Source of the DNA: JAIBJN01 sp963839745
GTDB taxonomy: Bacteria > Actinomycetota > Thermoleophilia > Gaiellales > Gaiellaceae
Assembly: GCA_963839745.1 (NCBI GenBank)
Contig: CAWIWC010000014.1
Coordinates: 134,390 to 198,389, forward strand
Reading direction: 5' to 3'
DNA: 64,000 nt
The position numbers and the translations under genes were made by a program. The notes beneath the pieces were generated by a model that ran no database searches, was not told where the DNA came from, and was given only the letters and a program-made list of their open reading frames with translations. The number at the start of each line of letters is the position of its first letter. Positions within the stretch are counted from its first letter, which is position 1. Shown here piece after piece: positions 15,891 through 24,645 of this stretch.

Positions 15891-17044
15891 CAGTTCACCC
15901 TGGCCTTCGCCACCTCGACGACGCGCTCCGCGGCGGAGAGCATCGTCTCCTCGACGTACAGGTCGGGCGGTGCGGCATCGACGAGCATCTGCCTGCCCTC
16001 CGCAGCGTTTGTGCCGTCGAGGCGGACGACGATCGGATGCTCGATCGTCATCTGGCCGAGCGCGGTGAGGATCCCGCGCGCCACCTCGTCGCAGCGCGTG
16101 ATGCCTCCGAAGATGTTGAAGAGGATCGCCTCGACCTGGTCGTCCGACGTGATCACCTCGAGCGCGTCCACGACGCCCTGCGCATCCCCTCCGCCGCCGA
16201 GGTCGCAGAAGTTCGCGGGGCGACCCCCAACCTGGTCGATCACGTCGAGCGTGGCCATCACGAGCCCGGCACCGTTGCCGAGGATGCCGATCTCGCCGTC
16301 GAGCTTCACGTACGTGACGTCTTTCTCGCGCGCGAGGCGCTCGCGCGGGTCGGCGGCCTCGACGTCGCGCATCTCGGCCACGTCGGGGTGGCGGAAGAGC
16401 GCGTTGTCGTCGGCCGTGAACTTGGAGTCGAGCGCCTTGACCTCGCCCTCCGGGGTCACGATGAGCGGGTTCACCTCGCAGAGCATCGCGTCGAAGTGGA
16501 CGAACGCGTCGTAGAGCTTCGCCACGATGGCCATGACCTGCTTCTGCTCGTCGGGGTCCTCGAGACCGGCCGTGAAGCAGAGCCAGCGCGCCTGCCAGGG
16601 CTGGAAGCCGACGAGCGGCTCGACGTGGAGCTTGGCGAGCGCCTCGGGGCTCTCGACGGCGACCTCCTCGATGTCCACGCCTCCCTGAGTCGTGAACATG
16701 AAGAGCGGCTTCTTCTCGCCCCGGTCGAACGTGACCGAGAGGTAGTACTCCTTCGCGATGTCCGAGGCCTTCTCGACCCAGAGCCTGCGGACGACGTGGC
16801 CTCGGATGTCGAGGCCCAGGATCTCGCCCGCCCGCGCCTCGGCCTCCTCGGGCGTCTCCGCGAGCTTGATGCCGCCCGCCTTGCCGCGTCCGCCCGTCAG
16901 CACCTGAGCCTTGACGACGACCTGCCCGCCGAGCTCCTCCGCGGCCGCGCGCGCCTCCTCGGGGCTCGTCGCAACGCGTCCCTCGGAGACCGGGATGCCC
17001 GCGCGCGCGAACAGCTGCTTCCCCTGGTACTCGTAGAGATCCAC
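15890..17044 (-). CDS. sucC: Succinyl-CoA synthetase beta subunit
   Basis: A 384-residue ATP-grasp subunit that binds nucleotide and succinate. It begins MDLYEYQGKQLFARAGIPV, the family start, followed by VVKAQVLTGGRGKAGGIKLA (nucleotide lysine) and CEVNPLIVTPEGEVKALDSK (metal site). The C-terminal flavodoxin-like domain has NFCDLGGGGDA and FNIFGGITRCDEVARGI. It is first in a two-gene sucC-sucD operon. Confidence 0.95.
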   Translation of the reverse strand: MDLYEYQGKQLFARAGIPVSEGRVATSPEEARAAAEELGGQVVVKAQVLTGGRGKAGGIKLAETPEEAEARAGEILGLDIRGHVVRRLWVEKASDIAKEYYLSVTFDRGEKKPLFMFTTQGGVDIEEVAVESPEALAKLHVEPLVGFQPWQARWLCFTAGLEDPDEQKQVMAIVAKLYDAFVHFDAMLCEVNPLIVTPEGEVKALDSKFTADDNALFRHPDVAEMRDVEAADPRERLAREKDVTYVKLDGEIGILGNGAGLVMATLDVIDQVGGRPANFCDLGGGGDAQGVVDALEVITSDDQVEAILFNIFGGITRCDEVARGILTALGQMTIEHPIVVRLDGTNAAEGRQMLVDAAPPDLYVEETMLSAAERVVEVAKARVN

Positions 17045-17132
17045 GGCGGAGCGAGTCTAACGGGAACGCCCAATCACTCGTTCTGACGATCAGGCGTGCG
17101 CCCGAACGGGCGATGCAGCCCAGGGGAACCCC

Positions 17133-17675
17133 GTGAGACTCGCACGCCCGCTCCTCAAGATCGTCACCGTCCTCATCGTCGCCGCAGCTGCGTTCGGAGG
17201 GGCGGTCGCCCTTGCGAGCACGCTCTTCGAGCGGCCGCCACGCGACGCAGAGGAGTTCGCCGCCCTCGTCGAGGCCGGCAGCAAGCACGCCGGGCCTCCC
17301 GAGCGGTCGACCGCCGCGGAGCGGCGCTACGTCCTCGCCCTGAACGACCTCTGCGACCGCACCGACGAGGCCTACGCCGACCTCCGGCGGGACCAGGCCG
17401 GAAAGGCCCGCCTGCAGCGGCTCCGCTCGTGGCGGCAGGTCTTCGCACGCTTCGATCGCGAGTTCCAGGCGCTGACGCCGGCGAAGCCCAACCGTCTCGA
17501 CGCCGCCACCGTGGCGCGGCTCAACCGCTCGACGCTCGCCCTGTCCGACGGCGCCATCGCCGCCCTCCGCGCCAGGGACGAGGAGGGCTACGACGCGAAG
17601 GTCGCGGCGATCAAGATCATCGACGCGCGCTTCGACGAGACGATGCGCAGCCTCGGCGCGCCGTCCTGCACCTAG
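17133..17675 (+). CDS. Hypothetical secreted or membrane-anchored helical protein
   Basis: A 180-residue protein starts at GTG 17133. Residues about 7-30 (LLKIVTVLIVAAAAFGGAVALAST) form a signal anchor, and the rest is helical with charged repeats. Two Cys, in NDLCDRTD and at the C-terminus (SCT), could form a disulfide outside the membrane. It is divergent from sucC with 88 bp between. No family recognised. Confidence 0.6.
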   Translation: MRLARPLLKIVTVLIVAAAAFGGAVALASTLFERPPRDAEEFAALVEAGSKHAGPPERSTAAERRYVLALNDLCDRTDEAYADLRRDQAGKARLQRLRSWRQVFARFDREFQALTPAKPNRLDAATVARLNRSTLALSDGAIAALRARDEEGYDAKVAAIKIIDARFDETMRSLGAPSCT

Positions 17676-17769
17676 GCGGGTTTGGGCCCGGGCGCGTTCG
17701 CGCCGGCCTGCTCCCGGGTATACCCCCGGACGATGTAGCGTTGGCCCGACACCGGCCCGAGGAGGAACG

Positions 17770-17952
17770 ATGACCACGCTGCGCGATGAAGAGATCCAGA
17801 CCCTCGGCACCGACGGCTCGCCGCTCGACCCGCAGGCGGACGCCGACGGCGACGACACAGACACGACCGACGGCGACGCGACCGACACGGACTCGACCGA
17901 CGCCGACACCGACGCCACTGACGCGGACGCCGACGACACGGACTCGCCGTAA
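17770..17952 (+). CDS. Asp/Thr-rich 60-residue ORF, possibly the N-terminus of the following cupin protein
   Basis: ATG 17770 has a strong GAGGAGG site 5 bp upstream. After MTTLRDEEIQTLGTDG the sequence is almost only Asp, Thr, Ala and Ser (repeating DTD/DAD units), ending at TAA 17950. The cupin frame opens immediately after this stop and has no usable start. A one-base correction near 17945-17950 would fuse the two into 450 residues. So this is either an acidic N-terminal extension of the cupin or a free acidic peptide whose stop codon abuts a modifying-enzyme-like gene. Confidence 0.55.
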   Translation: MTTLRDEEIQTLGTDGSPLDPQADADGDDTDTTDGDATDTDSTDADTDATDADADDTDSP

Positions 17953-19123
17953 GGCGGCGGAGGCGGCGCTCGAGCGCTGCCTCGACCCGGTCGGCGCAGA
18001 CACGTTCTTCGCCGAGCACTGGGAGCAGAAGCCGCTCGTCGTCCCCAGAGACGAGCCAGGTCGCTTCGACGACCTGCTCTCCGAGGCGGACGTCGAGCGG
18101 CTCGTCTGCTCGACCGCCATCCGCTACCCGGCCTTCCGCATGGTGCGCGAGGGCGGGCAGCTCGACCTGGGCTCCTACACCGCCGACGTCTCCTGGCGGC
18201 CGGCCTTCACGAAGACGGCGAACGTGCCGCGCGTCCTCGAGGAGTGGCAGGCCGGTGCGACGATCGTCCTCCAGGCGCTGCACGTGAACTGGCACCCGCT
18301 GGCCGTCTTCTGCCGGCTGCTCGAGGAGGCGATCGGCCACACGGTGCAGGCGAACTCGTACTACACGCCACGCGGCTCGCAGGGCTTCGCGGTCCACCAC
18401 GATACGCACGACGTCCTCGTGCTCCAGGTCGCCGGTGAGAAGCGCTGGCTCCTCTACGACCCGCTCTTCGAGCTGCCGCTCAAGCACCAGCGCTACTCGA
18501 AGGCGCTGGGCGAGCACGGCGAGCCCGGCGACGACTTCGTGCTGCAGGCCGGCGACACGCTCTATCTCCCGCGCGGCTGGCTCCATCAGGCCGAGACGTC
18601 CGACACGGACTCGCTGCACCTCACGATCGGGATCAACGCCTACACCTGGCTGGATGCAGCCAAGGCCGCGCTCGCCGAGACGGAGCAGGAGCTCGCGTTC
18701 AGGCACGGCATCGAGCCGGGGTCCGACGAGGCGGACAGCCTTGCCGAGCGCCTGGGCGCCGAGCTCGATCCCGAGCTCGTGGCGAAGCGCCGCCGGCGCA
18801 AATTCGTGCAGACGCGCCGGCCCATCCGTGCGGACGGCCTCACCCAGCTCCGCGCGCTCGAACAGCTGGACACGGAGACGGAGCTCGAGCGGCGCGAGAC
18901 GGTCATCGCCGACCTCGAGGAGGGCGGCGACGGCTGGACGCTGGCCTTCGAGGGGCGCGAGGTCCGCTTCCCGGCGCATGCCGGGCCCGAGCTCGAGGCG
19001 TGCTACGAGGCCGACGAGCCCTTCCGCCTCTCGGAGCTGCCGGGCGACCTCGACGCCGTGGGACGCCTCGTGCTCGCCCGCAGGCTTGTCCGCGAGGGCT
19101 TCCTGCGGATCAGAGGCGCCTGA
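17951..19123 (+). CDS. JmjC-like cupin (ribosomal-oxygenase family) protein, start not resolved
   Basis: About 390 residues of a Cupin_4/JmjC-type Fe(II)/2-oxoglutarate oxygenase. It opens with the family stretch RCLDPVGADTFFAEHWEQKP, then FDDLLSEADVERLV. The metal facial triad is readable as HHDTHD (HxD) and, later, LPRGWLHQAET (His). Relatives hydroxylate ribosomal or other protein side chains. No ATG, GTG or TTG lies in frame between 17786 and the first conserved residues. The ATG at 17786 would read the Asp/Thr repeat DNA as Pro/Thr/Arg and lacks a ribosome site. Most likely the frame is entered from the Asp/Thr-rich ORF, after correcting a one-base insertion. Confidence 0.75.
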   Translation, partial: KAAEAALERCLDPVGADTFFAEHWEQKPLVVPRDEPGRFDDLLSEADVERLVCSTAIRYPAFRMVREGGQLDLGSYTADVSWRPAFTKTANVPRVLEEWQAGATIVLQALHVNWHPLAVFCRLLEEAIGHTVQANSYYTPRGSQGFAVHHDTHDVLVLQVAGEKRWLLYDPLFELPLKHQRYSKALGEHGEPGDDFVLQAGDTLYLPRGWLHQAETSDTDSLHLTIGINAYTWLDAAKAALAETEQELAFRHGIEPGSDEADSLAERLGAELDPELVAKRRRRKFVQTRRPIRADGLTQLRALEQLDTETELERRETVIADLEEGGDGWTLAFEGREVRFPAHAGPELEACYEADEPFRLSELPGDLDAVGRLVLARRLVREGFLRIRGA

Positions 19124-20042
19124 GCGCCGTCGCGAAGTAGTGACGGGCGCGCTGCGGCTCCGCGGCGCCGCACGTGAGGAAGACGGGCTCCTCCGAGAGC
19201 TCGGAGAGGACGTCGGCCTCGAGCACGGCGGCGTCCCTGGTCCGGAAGCGCACGCGCCAGCCGTCGTCGACGGAGTCGACTCCGACGAGCTCGAGGTCGG
19301 CGATGCCGTCGAGGCCCTCCGACTCGCGGATCGCGTGCTCGGCCGCCTGCACGGGGAAGCTGTGGGCGGCGCGGCCCCGGTAGTGCTCCATGTCGATGCG
19401 GCCCGAGGCATGCGCCTCGAGGAGCTCCTGCACGTCGCCGGGCTCGACGCGACCGTAGTAGAGGCCCTGCGGGAGCATCACCACGTTGCCGGCGAAGCGG
19501 TCGCCGCCGACGTGGGTGGACTGCCAGACCCAGCTCGACTCCGTCTCGTGACGGAGGGCGTCGTAGAGCGGCTGCCCGTTCTTTGCGCAGCAGCGATCCC
19601 GCTTGCCGTGCGTGCAGACGACGACGAGCGGATGGTCGACGGGCATGCCCGGGAGCCCGTCGCCGGCGAGTGCTGCGGCGAAGTCGAAGCCGAGGAGGTC
19701 CTCCTGGTGGTCGACCTCGAGCTGGAAGAACCGCTCCACTCCCGCCTTCGACGACCCGAAGTACACGTGGCGACGGCCGTAAGCGCGGCGCTCTGGCTTC
19801 TTCACGAAGAGGAGCCGCGAGGGGCCGAGCGCGTGGAGCTGCTCTCGGAGGTGCGCCTTGAGCTCGGGCGTGAAGCGGCTCGCGCCGAGCACGTCGCGAT
19901 CCCAGAGCGCCCGGTACTCGAGCACGATCCAGTTGTCGATGCGGCTGGCGGTTGCGGTGAGGGACTCGTGGCTCGCCGTCGAGACCGCCGCGCAGAGCGC
20001 ACGGTTCGCGACGCCCGGCCTCGGCTGCACGCTCACTGCCAC
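19110..20042 (-). CDS. Sucrase/ferredoxin-like family protein
   Basis: A 310-residue protein of the sucrase/ferredoxin-like family (thioredoxin-fold 2Fe-2S type). The characteristic block is VVVCTHGKRDRCCAKNGQPL followed by WQSTHVGGDRFAGNVVMLPQ and YYGRVEPGDV. The clustered Cys/His residues are candidate iron-sulfur ligands. The family is widespread in actinobacteria and poorly characterised; the sucrase name is historical. It is convergent with the cupin gene (14-bp overlap). GTG 20042 is the chosen start. Confidence 0.8.
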   Translation of the reverse strand: MAVSVQPRPGVANRALCAAVSTASHESLTATASRIDNWIVLEYRALWDRDVLGASRFTPELKAHLREQLHALGPSRLLFVKKPERRAYGRRHVYFGSSKAGVERFFQLEVDHQEDLLGFDFAAALAGDGLPGMPVDHPLVVVCTHGKRDRCCAKNGQPLYDALRHETESSWVWQSTHVGGDRFAGNVVMLPQGLYYGRVEPGDVQELLEAHASGRIDMEHYRGRAAHSFPVQAAEHAIRESEGLDGIADLELVGVDSVDDGWRVRFRTRDAAVLEADVLSELSEEPVFLTCGAAEPQRARHYFATALRRL

Positions 20043-20074
20043 GAACCTAGCGTAGCCGATCTGTAAGGAGAGCC

Positions 20075-21853
20075 TTACAGCGAGTCGTCGGTGACCCTCT
20101 CACCCTCCTGCGCGACGACGCAGATCACCTGGCCGGTGGCGACCTGTTCGCCCTCGGCAACCGACAGGCCCGAGACGGTGCCGGGGCGGTGCGCGGTGAT
20201 CTCGTTCTCCATCTTCATCGCCTCGACGACGCAGACGACCTGCCCCTCGCGCACCTCGTCGCCGTCCTGGACCTCGACCGCGAGCACGGTGCCCTGCATC
20301 GGGCTGACGACGGCTTCGCGCGCGGCCGCGTGGTGGGCGCCGTCGCGCGTCCGCTCTCGCCGCCGCCGTGCGAGCTCGGCGTGCGGCGGCTCGGGTCGCA
20401 GGAGCGCGACCTCGAAGCGGCGGCCGTCGAGCTCCACGCCGACGACCTGCTCCTGCGTGCGCGCCGAAGCGGCCGTACGAGCGGCGGCCGGCCTCGGCTC
20501 GGGCGACTGCTCGGCGATCGTCTCGACGAGCCCGAAGCACGTCTCCCCCGCGACGAAGCAAGGATGCTCGAGGAGGGCCCGGTGGAATCCGAGCAGGGTC
20601 GTCACGCCCTCGATGACGTACTCGTCGAGCGCGCGGAGCATCCGGCGGCGGGCGCGCTCGCGGTCGCTGTCCCAGACGATCAGCTTGGCGACCAGCGGGT
20701 CGTAGATGCCGACGATCTCCGACCCTTCGGTCACGCCCGAGTCGACGCGCACGCCGGGCCCGGCGGGCTCGCGGTACGCGCCGATCGTGCCGGGGGCGGG
20801 CAGGAAGCCCTGGCGCGGGTCCTCGGCGTTGATCCGGCACTCGATCGCGTGGCCGGAGAGGCGCACGTCCTCCTGGCCGAACGAGAGCGGCTCGCCGGCG
20901 GCGACCAGCACCTGCTCGCGCACGAGGTCGAGGCCGGTCACGAGCTCGGTCACCGTGTGCTCGACCTGGATGCGGGTGTTCATCTCGAGGAAGAAGTAGT
21001 TCCCGTCGCGGTCGAGGAGGCCCTCGATCGTTCCGGCCCCGCGGTAGCCGACGGCCCGCGCCGCGTCCACCGCGATGGCGCCGATCCGCTCACGGAGCTC
21101 CGGCGTGACCGCCGGGGAAGGCGTCTCCTCGACGAGCTTCTGGTGGCGCCGCTGAATCGTGCAGTCCCGCTCGCCGAGGTGGACGACGGCGCCGTGAGCG
21201 TCTGCGAGCACCTGCACCTCGACGTGCCGGGGGTCTTCGAGGAACCGCTCGACGTAGACCGTGTCGTCCGAGAAATAGGCCTCGCCCTCGCGGCGCGCGG
21301 AGGCCAGCGCGCGCTCGGCCTCGTCGGCCGAGCGGACGACCTTGAGGCCCTTGCCTCCCCCGCCGGCAGAGGCCTTGATCGCCACGGGCCAGCCGTGCTC
21401 GTCGCCGAGCGCGACCACCTCGCCGGCCGACTCGACCGGATCGGTCGTCCCGGGGATCACGGGGACGCCGGCCTCCTGCATCAGCCGCCGCGCGGTCACC
21501 TTCGAGCCCATGGCCTCGATCGCCTCCGGGGGCGGGCCGATCCAGACGAGACCGGCCTCCTCGACGGCGCGCGCGAAGGCGGCGTTCTCGGCCAGGAACC
21601 CGTAGCCGGGATGGATCGCCTCCGCGCCGGCGCGCTTCGCGGCGTCGAGGACGCGCTCCTGATGGAGATAGCTCTCGGCCGGCGGGCCCGGGCCGAGCAG
21701 GTATGCCTCGTCGGCCGCGGCGACGTGCAGCGAGCCTCGGTCCGGCTCCGAGTAGACGGCGACGGCCCCGATCCCGAGGTCGCGCAGCGTCCGGAAGACG
21801 CGGAGGGCGATCTCCCCGCGGTTGGCGACCAGAACCTTGCCGAACGGAGGCAC
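20075..21853 (-). CDS. Acyl-CoA carboxylase alpha subunit (biotin carboxylase + BCCP)
   Basis: A 592-residue fused subunit. The biotin carboxylase part begins KVLVANRGEIALRVFRT, with the ATP-grasp loop SAGGGGKGLKVV, metal site FFLEMNTRIQVEHTVTE and the following VREQ. A linker of about 60 residues precedes the biotinyl domain with VVEAMKMENEI, biotin-accepting Lys547. It carboxylates biotin for transfer by a separate carboxyltransferase, perhaps the one at 32991-34562, to acetyl- or propionyl-CoA. It is divergent from pgsA. Confidence 0.92.
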   Translation of the reverse strand: MPPFGKVLVANRGEIALRVFRTLRDLGIGAVAVYSEPDRGSLHVAAADEAYLLGPGPPAESYLHQERVLDAAKRAGAEAIHPGYGFLAENAAFARAVEEAGLVWIGPPPEAIEAMGSKVTARRLMQEAGVPVIPGTTDPVESAGEVVALGDEHGWPVAIKASAGGGGKGLKVVRSADEAERALASARREGEAYFSDDTVYVERFLEDPRHVEVQVLADAHGAVVHLGERDCTIQRRHQKLVEETPSPAVTPELRERIGAIAVDAARAVGYRGAGTIEGLLDRDGNYFFLEMNTRIQVEHTVTELVTGLDLVREQVLVAAGEPLSFGQEDVRLSGHAIECRINAEDPRQGFLPAPGTIGAYREPAGPGVRVDSGVTEGSEIVGIYDPLVAKLIVWDSDRERARRRMLRALDEYVIEGVTTLLGFHRALLEHPCFVAGETCFGLVETIAEQSPEPRPAAARTAASARTQEQVVGVELDGRRFEVALLRPEPPHAELARRRRERTRDGAHHAAAREAVVSPMQGTVLAVEVQDGDEVREGQVVCVVEAMKMENEITAHRPGTVSGLSVAEGEQVATGQVICVVAQEGERVTDDSL

Positions 21854-21920
21854 GAGCGCTCATTGTCACCGCAGAAGGCCGGGCACGGCGGGGGTCTGGG
21901 TGCGGGCGTATGCTCTCCGC

Positions 21921-22460
21921 GTGACCTTCGCCGACCAGCTGACGGTCGCCCGTGCGGCCGCCGTGCCGGCGGTGGTCGTCCTCTTCGCCTGGGATTTTCC
22001 GAACCATGACTACTGGGCGACCGCCCTCTTCGCGGTCGCGATGGCGACAGACTGGGTCGACGGCTGGTGGGCCCGGCGGACGGGCCGGACGTCGGACTTC
22101 GGCCGCCTGCTCGACCCGGTCGCGGACAAGCTCCTCGTCATGGCCGCGCTGATCATGCTCGTCGGGGAGGTCCTCCCCGCCTGGATGGTGGCCGCCGTCA
22201 TCGCGCGCGAGTTCCTCGTCACGGGCCTCCGCCTGGCCGCTCTCGAGCGCGGCGTCGTCATCGGCGCCCGCGACCTCGGGAAGCTCAAGACGTGGGCGCA
22301 GGCCGTGGCGGCCGGCCTCGGCGGACTGGCGGCCGGCGGGGCCATCTCCGACGACATCGCGTGGTGGGCGATGCTCGTCGCCCTCGTGCTCACCTGGCTC
22401 TCGGGCCTCGACTACGCTCGAAGCGCACCCCGCGTCCTCCGTGGCCAACAGCCTGCGTAG
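21921..22460 (+). CDS. pgsA: CDP-diacylglycerol--glycerol-3-phosphate 3-phosphatidyltransferase
   Basis: A 179-residue integral membrane CDP-alcohol phosphotransferase that makes phosphatidylglycerol phosphate. The catalytic motif is complete: DWVDGWWARRTGRTSDFGR, then LLDPVADK with the last two Asp. Several hydrophobic helices follow. GTG 21921 is chosen because the family begins just before the first helix (FADQLTVARA). The 3' end overlaps the GNAT gene by 20 bp. Confidence 0.88.
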   Translation: MTFADQLTVARAAAVPAVVVLFAWDFPNHDYWATALFAVAMATDWVDGWWARRTGRTSDFGRLLDPVADKLLVMAALIMLVGEVLPAWMVAAVIAREFLVTGLRLAALERGVVIGARDLGKLKTWAQAVAAGLGGLAAGGAISDDIAWWAMLVALVLTWLSGLDYARSAPRVLRGQQPA

Positions 22461-23325
22461 CTTCTCGAGGGAGGACAGCGCGGCGGTGCTCGAGCTGTCG
22501 CGCCGCGCGCTCAACCGCCCTGAGGAGCAGGTCGGGAACCCGCTCTGGGCGACACGCGACGAGCTCGAGAGCGAGCTCTCGGACTGGCACGAGCCTCCCG
22601 AGAAGACGCTGCTCGTGGACGAGGAGGACGGCCAGGTCGTCGGCTTCGGCGGCGTCGAGGTCGCGAAGGGCTTCCCGCACGCCGACCTCTTCGGGCCAAT
22701 GATCGCCCCCGGCTACCGTGGGCAGAGGCTCGGCAGCGAGCTCCTCGACGCGTCGGTCGCGATCGCCGTCGAGCACGGTCGCCACACTGTCGTCGGGTCG
22801 GTCGGCCCACGCAACATCACGGGGCGGATCCTGCTCGAGCACAAGGGCTTCCATCCCCGCGGCGCGGCCAAGGCGGTCTTCAGGCTCGCCCAGGAGGAGC
22901 ACCGGCCCGCCGAGGAAGGGCCTGAGGGCGTCGAGGTGCGGCCGGGTGTCGAGGCCGACCTCGAGCCGGCGCTCGAGCTCTACCACGAAACGTTCCCTGA
23001 GGGGCTCTTCCCCGACGACACGTGGCGGGAGGGCCTCGCCAAGGGCAGCGTCTACCTCGCGGAGCGTGACGGCCGCCCGCTCGCTTTCCTCAACATCGAC
23101 CCCAGCGACCGCTGGGCGTACCAAATCGGCGTCGTGGCGCAGGAGCGCTCGCGCGGCGTGGGCAACTTCCTCCTCTCGCGCGTGCTCGAGGACTACTGGA
23201 GCCGCCATCCCGGTGAGGTACTCGGCCTCTCGGTCGAGGCCGACAACACTCCGGCGCTACGGCTTCTCCGCCGGCAGGGCTTCGCCCCCTGGCTCGTGCT
23301 CCAGTCGTACGAGCTCTGGCTCTGA
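22441..23325 (+). CDS. Tandem-GNAT acetyltransferase (MshD-like architecture)
   Basis: A 294-residue protein with two GNAT domains. The first has the acetyl-CoA loop APGYRGQRLGSELLD and ends LEHKGFHPRG. The second has VAQERSRGVGNFLLSRVLED and SVEADNTPALRLLRRQGF. Two tandem GNAT domains are the layout of mycothiol synthase MshD, and a mycothiol-type dehydrogenase is present at 59.5 kb, but many unrelated tandem GNATs exist. Translation is coupled to pgsA. Confidence 0.75.
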   Translation: MANSLRSFSREDSAAVLELSRRALNRPEEQVGNPLWATRDELESELSDWHEPPEKTLLVDEEDGQVVGFGGVEVAKGFPHADLFGPMIAPGYRGQRLGSELLDASVAIAVEHGRHTVVGSVGPRNITGRILLEHKGFHPRGAAKAVFRLAQEEHRPAEEGPEGVEVRPGVEADLEPALELYHETFPEGLFPDDTWREGLAKGSVYLAERDGRPLAFLNIDPSDRWAYQIGVVAQERSRGVGNFLLSRVLEDYWSRHPGEVLGLSVEADNTPALRLLRRQGFAPWLVLQSYELWL

Positions 23326-23460
23326 GCTCAGCGCCTCTCGAAGCCCGGCCCGCCACCAGGCGCTGCGTAACTCGGGCTGGTCGTCCAGCGCCTCGGCGAG
23401 CGCGCGCTCGAGCGCCTCGCGCTCCTCGGTGGTCGGTTCCGGGCTCCAGTCGTAGTGCAC
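23257..23460 (-). CDS. Small acidic helical protein
   Basis: A 67-residue ORF starts at GTG 23460 (MHYDWSPEPTTEEREALERA). It is helical and highly charged, with the tryptophan motif SAWWRAGLREAL. The first 45 codons show the strong G/C third-position bias of real genes here. The tail overlaps the convergent GNAT gene by 69 bp and loses that bias, so the true end may differ. Function unknown. Confidence 0.5.
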   Translation of the reverse strand: MHYDWSPEPTTEEREALERALAEALDDQPELRSAWWRAGLREALSSEPELVRLEHEPGGEALPAEKP

Positions 23461-23507
23461 GGCGCCTGCATTAAAGGGTTTTCGCCGACCCTCCGATAGA
23501 GGCTGGG

Positions 23508-24515
23508 ATGAGAAGGGGTCTGATTGCCGCGGTCCTGATCGCTCTCACGCTCGGGGCCTCGTCCTCGGCCGCCGCAGCCTCCTGGGCGCAACCGCAGATT
23601 CGCACCGTCGTCAACCACGGCCTGATGGGCCCGTCCGTGGACGCCTTCCGGCCGGGGCAGCCTCTGACCCGCCAGGCGCTCGCCCAGGCGGTCGCCAACC
23701 TCACGGGTCAGCCGCAGGTCGTCGTCGACGGCGCCAAGCCCGTGCTGATGTGGGAGCTCGAGCGCGCGCTCGTCAAGGCCGCCGGACTCCGCTACGCAGG
23801 GATCCTCTTCGCGACCAAGGCGCGCGAGGCCGGCCTGGCGCCGCCCAAGCGCTTCGGCGCCGAGGTGGTCGCACGGCTCCTCAGCCTCCGCTTCAACCAC
23901 GCCGCCGTCAACGACGGCCGCGAGCTCCGGCCGCAGGATCTCGCCACGCGCGCGGAAGCTGCGTACTCGTTCGCCCAGCTGGTCGACCTGAGCGACTGGA
24001 AGCGGGACTCCGTCGCCTCGCTCGCACAATCCTTCTCGCTGCCGGCCTTCACGCAGTGGCAGCGCACCGTCCTGAAGCGCGCGGTCGCATTCGTCGGCTA
24101 CCCCTACGTCTGGGGCGGCACCTCGGAGTTCGCCCAGACCCTCTTCGGCGTCCGCTCCCGCGGCGGCTTCGACTGCTCCGGCTTCGTCTGGCGCATCTAC
24201 AAGACGCACCCCTTCGCCGGCGCGCCGCAGCTCCAGAACGTCCTCCGGGGCCGCACGACGTACGACATGAGCGGCGAGTTCCCGGTGAGCCGTCGCATCC
24301 GCCGCGCGAATCTCAAGCCCGGAGACCTCGTCTTCTTCGGCGACCGCGGGCCGAGCTCGCGGCCGTCCCAGGTCACGCACATGGGCATCTACGTCGGGAA
24401 GGGCTGGTTCGTGCACTCGTCCGGCCAGGGAACGACGCTGACCACCCTCACCGGGTGGTACGCCGACCGTTTCGCGTGGGGCCGCCGGCCGCTGCGCGAA
24501 GCGGGCCTCGCGTAG
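23508..24515 (+). CDS. Secreted NlpC/P60 peptidoglycan hydrolase
   Basis: A 335-residue exported protein with a signal peptide (about residues 1-24, LIAAVLIALTLGASSSAAAA). A helical region (about 30-180) resembles SLH-like wall-binding segments (SVDAFRPGQPLTRQALAQAV). A C-terminal NlpC/P60 domain has catalytic Cys at about residue 222 (GGFDCSGFVWRIY), His at about 289 (VTHMGIYVG) and a third polar residue in WFVHSSGQG. It probably cleaves stem-peptide bonds during growth or division. Confidence 0.88.
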   Translation: MRRGLIAAVLIALTLGASSSAAAASWAQPQIRTVVNHGLMGPSVDAFRPGQPLTRQALAQAVANLTGQPQVVVDGAKPVLMWELERALVKAAGLRYAGILFATKAREAGLAPPKRFGAEVVARLLSLRFNHAAVNDGRELRPQDLATRAEAAYSFAQLVDLSDWKRDSVASLAQSFSLPAFTQWQRTVLKRAVAFVGYPYVWGGTSEFAQTLFGVRSRGGFDCSGFVWRIYKTHPFAGAPQLQNVLRGRTTYDMSGEFPVSRRIRRANLKPGDLVFFGDRGPSSRPSQVTHMGIYVGKGWFVHSSGQGTTLTTLTGWYADRFAWGRRPLREAGLA

Positions 24516-24534
24516 GACCTCGCAAGTGCCCTTT

Positions 24535-24587
24535 CGGGGGATGAGCAGGGGTTTTGACCAATCCCTCGTACGGGGGATGTGAACGGG
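24535..24587. promoter_or_regulatory. Direct-repeat boxes upstream of the first micropeptide/GGDEF unit
   Basis: CGGGGGATGAGCAGGG (24535-24550) and CGGGGGATGTGAACGGG (24571-24587) are near-identical direct repeats 36 bp apart. The second also forms ATCCC...GGGAT with the preceding bases (24561-24577). The only -10-like element is GATACT at 24600-24605, with no good -35, so an activator binding the repeats is plausible. Confidence 0.4.
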
Positions 24588-24645
24588 CCCGGCGGCCCGG
24601 ATACTTCGTGACGTCAGGCGTCCGATTAACAACGGGAGAGATCAG

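Noticed and set aside
15009..17939. Very long minus-strand frame running through sucD and sucC
   Set aside because: sucD itself starts at 15890; the rest is the out-of-frame shadow of sucC and upstream DNA.
17786..19123. Cupin reading frame starting at ATG 17786
   Set aside because: It would read the Asp/Thr repeat DNA as a Pro/Thr/Arg low-complexity stretch and has no ribosome site, whereas ATG 17770 in the other frame has a strong one.
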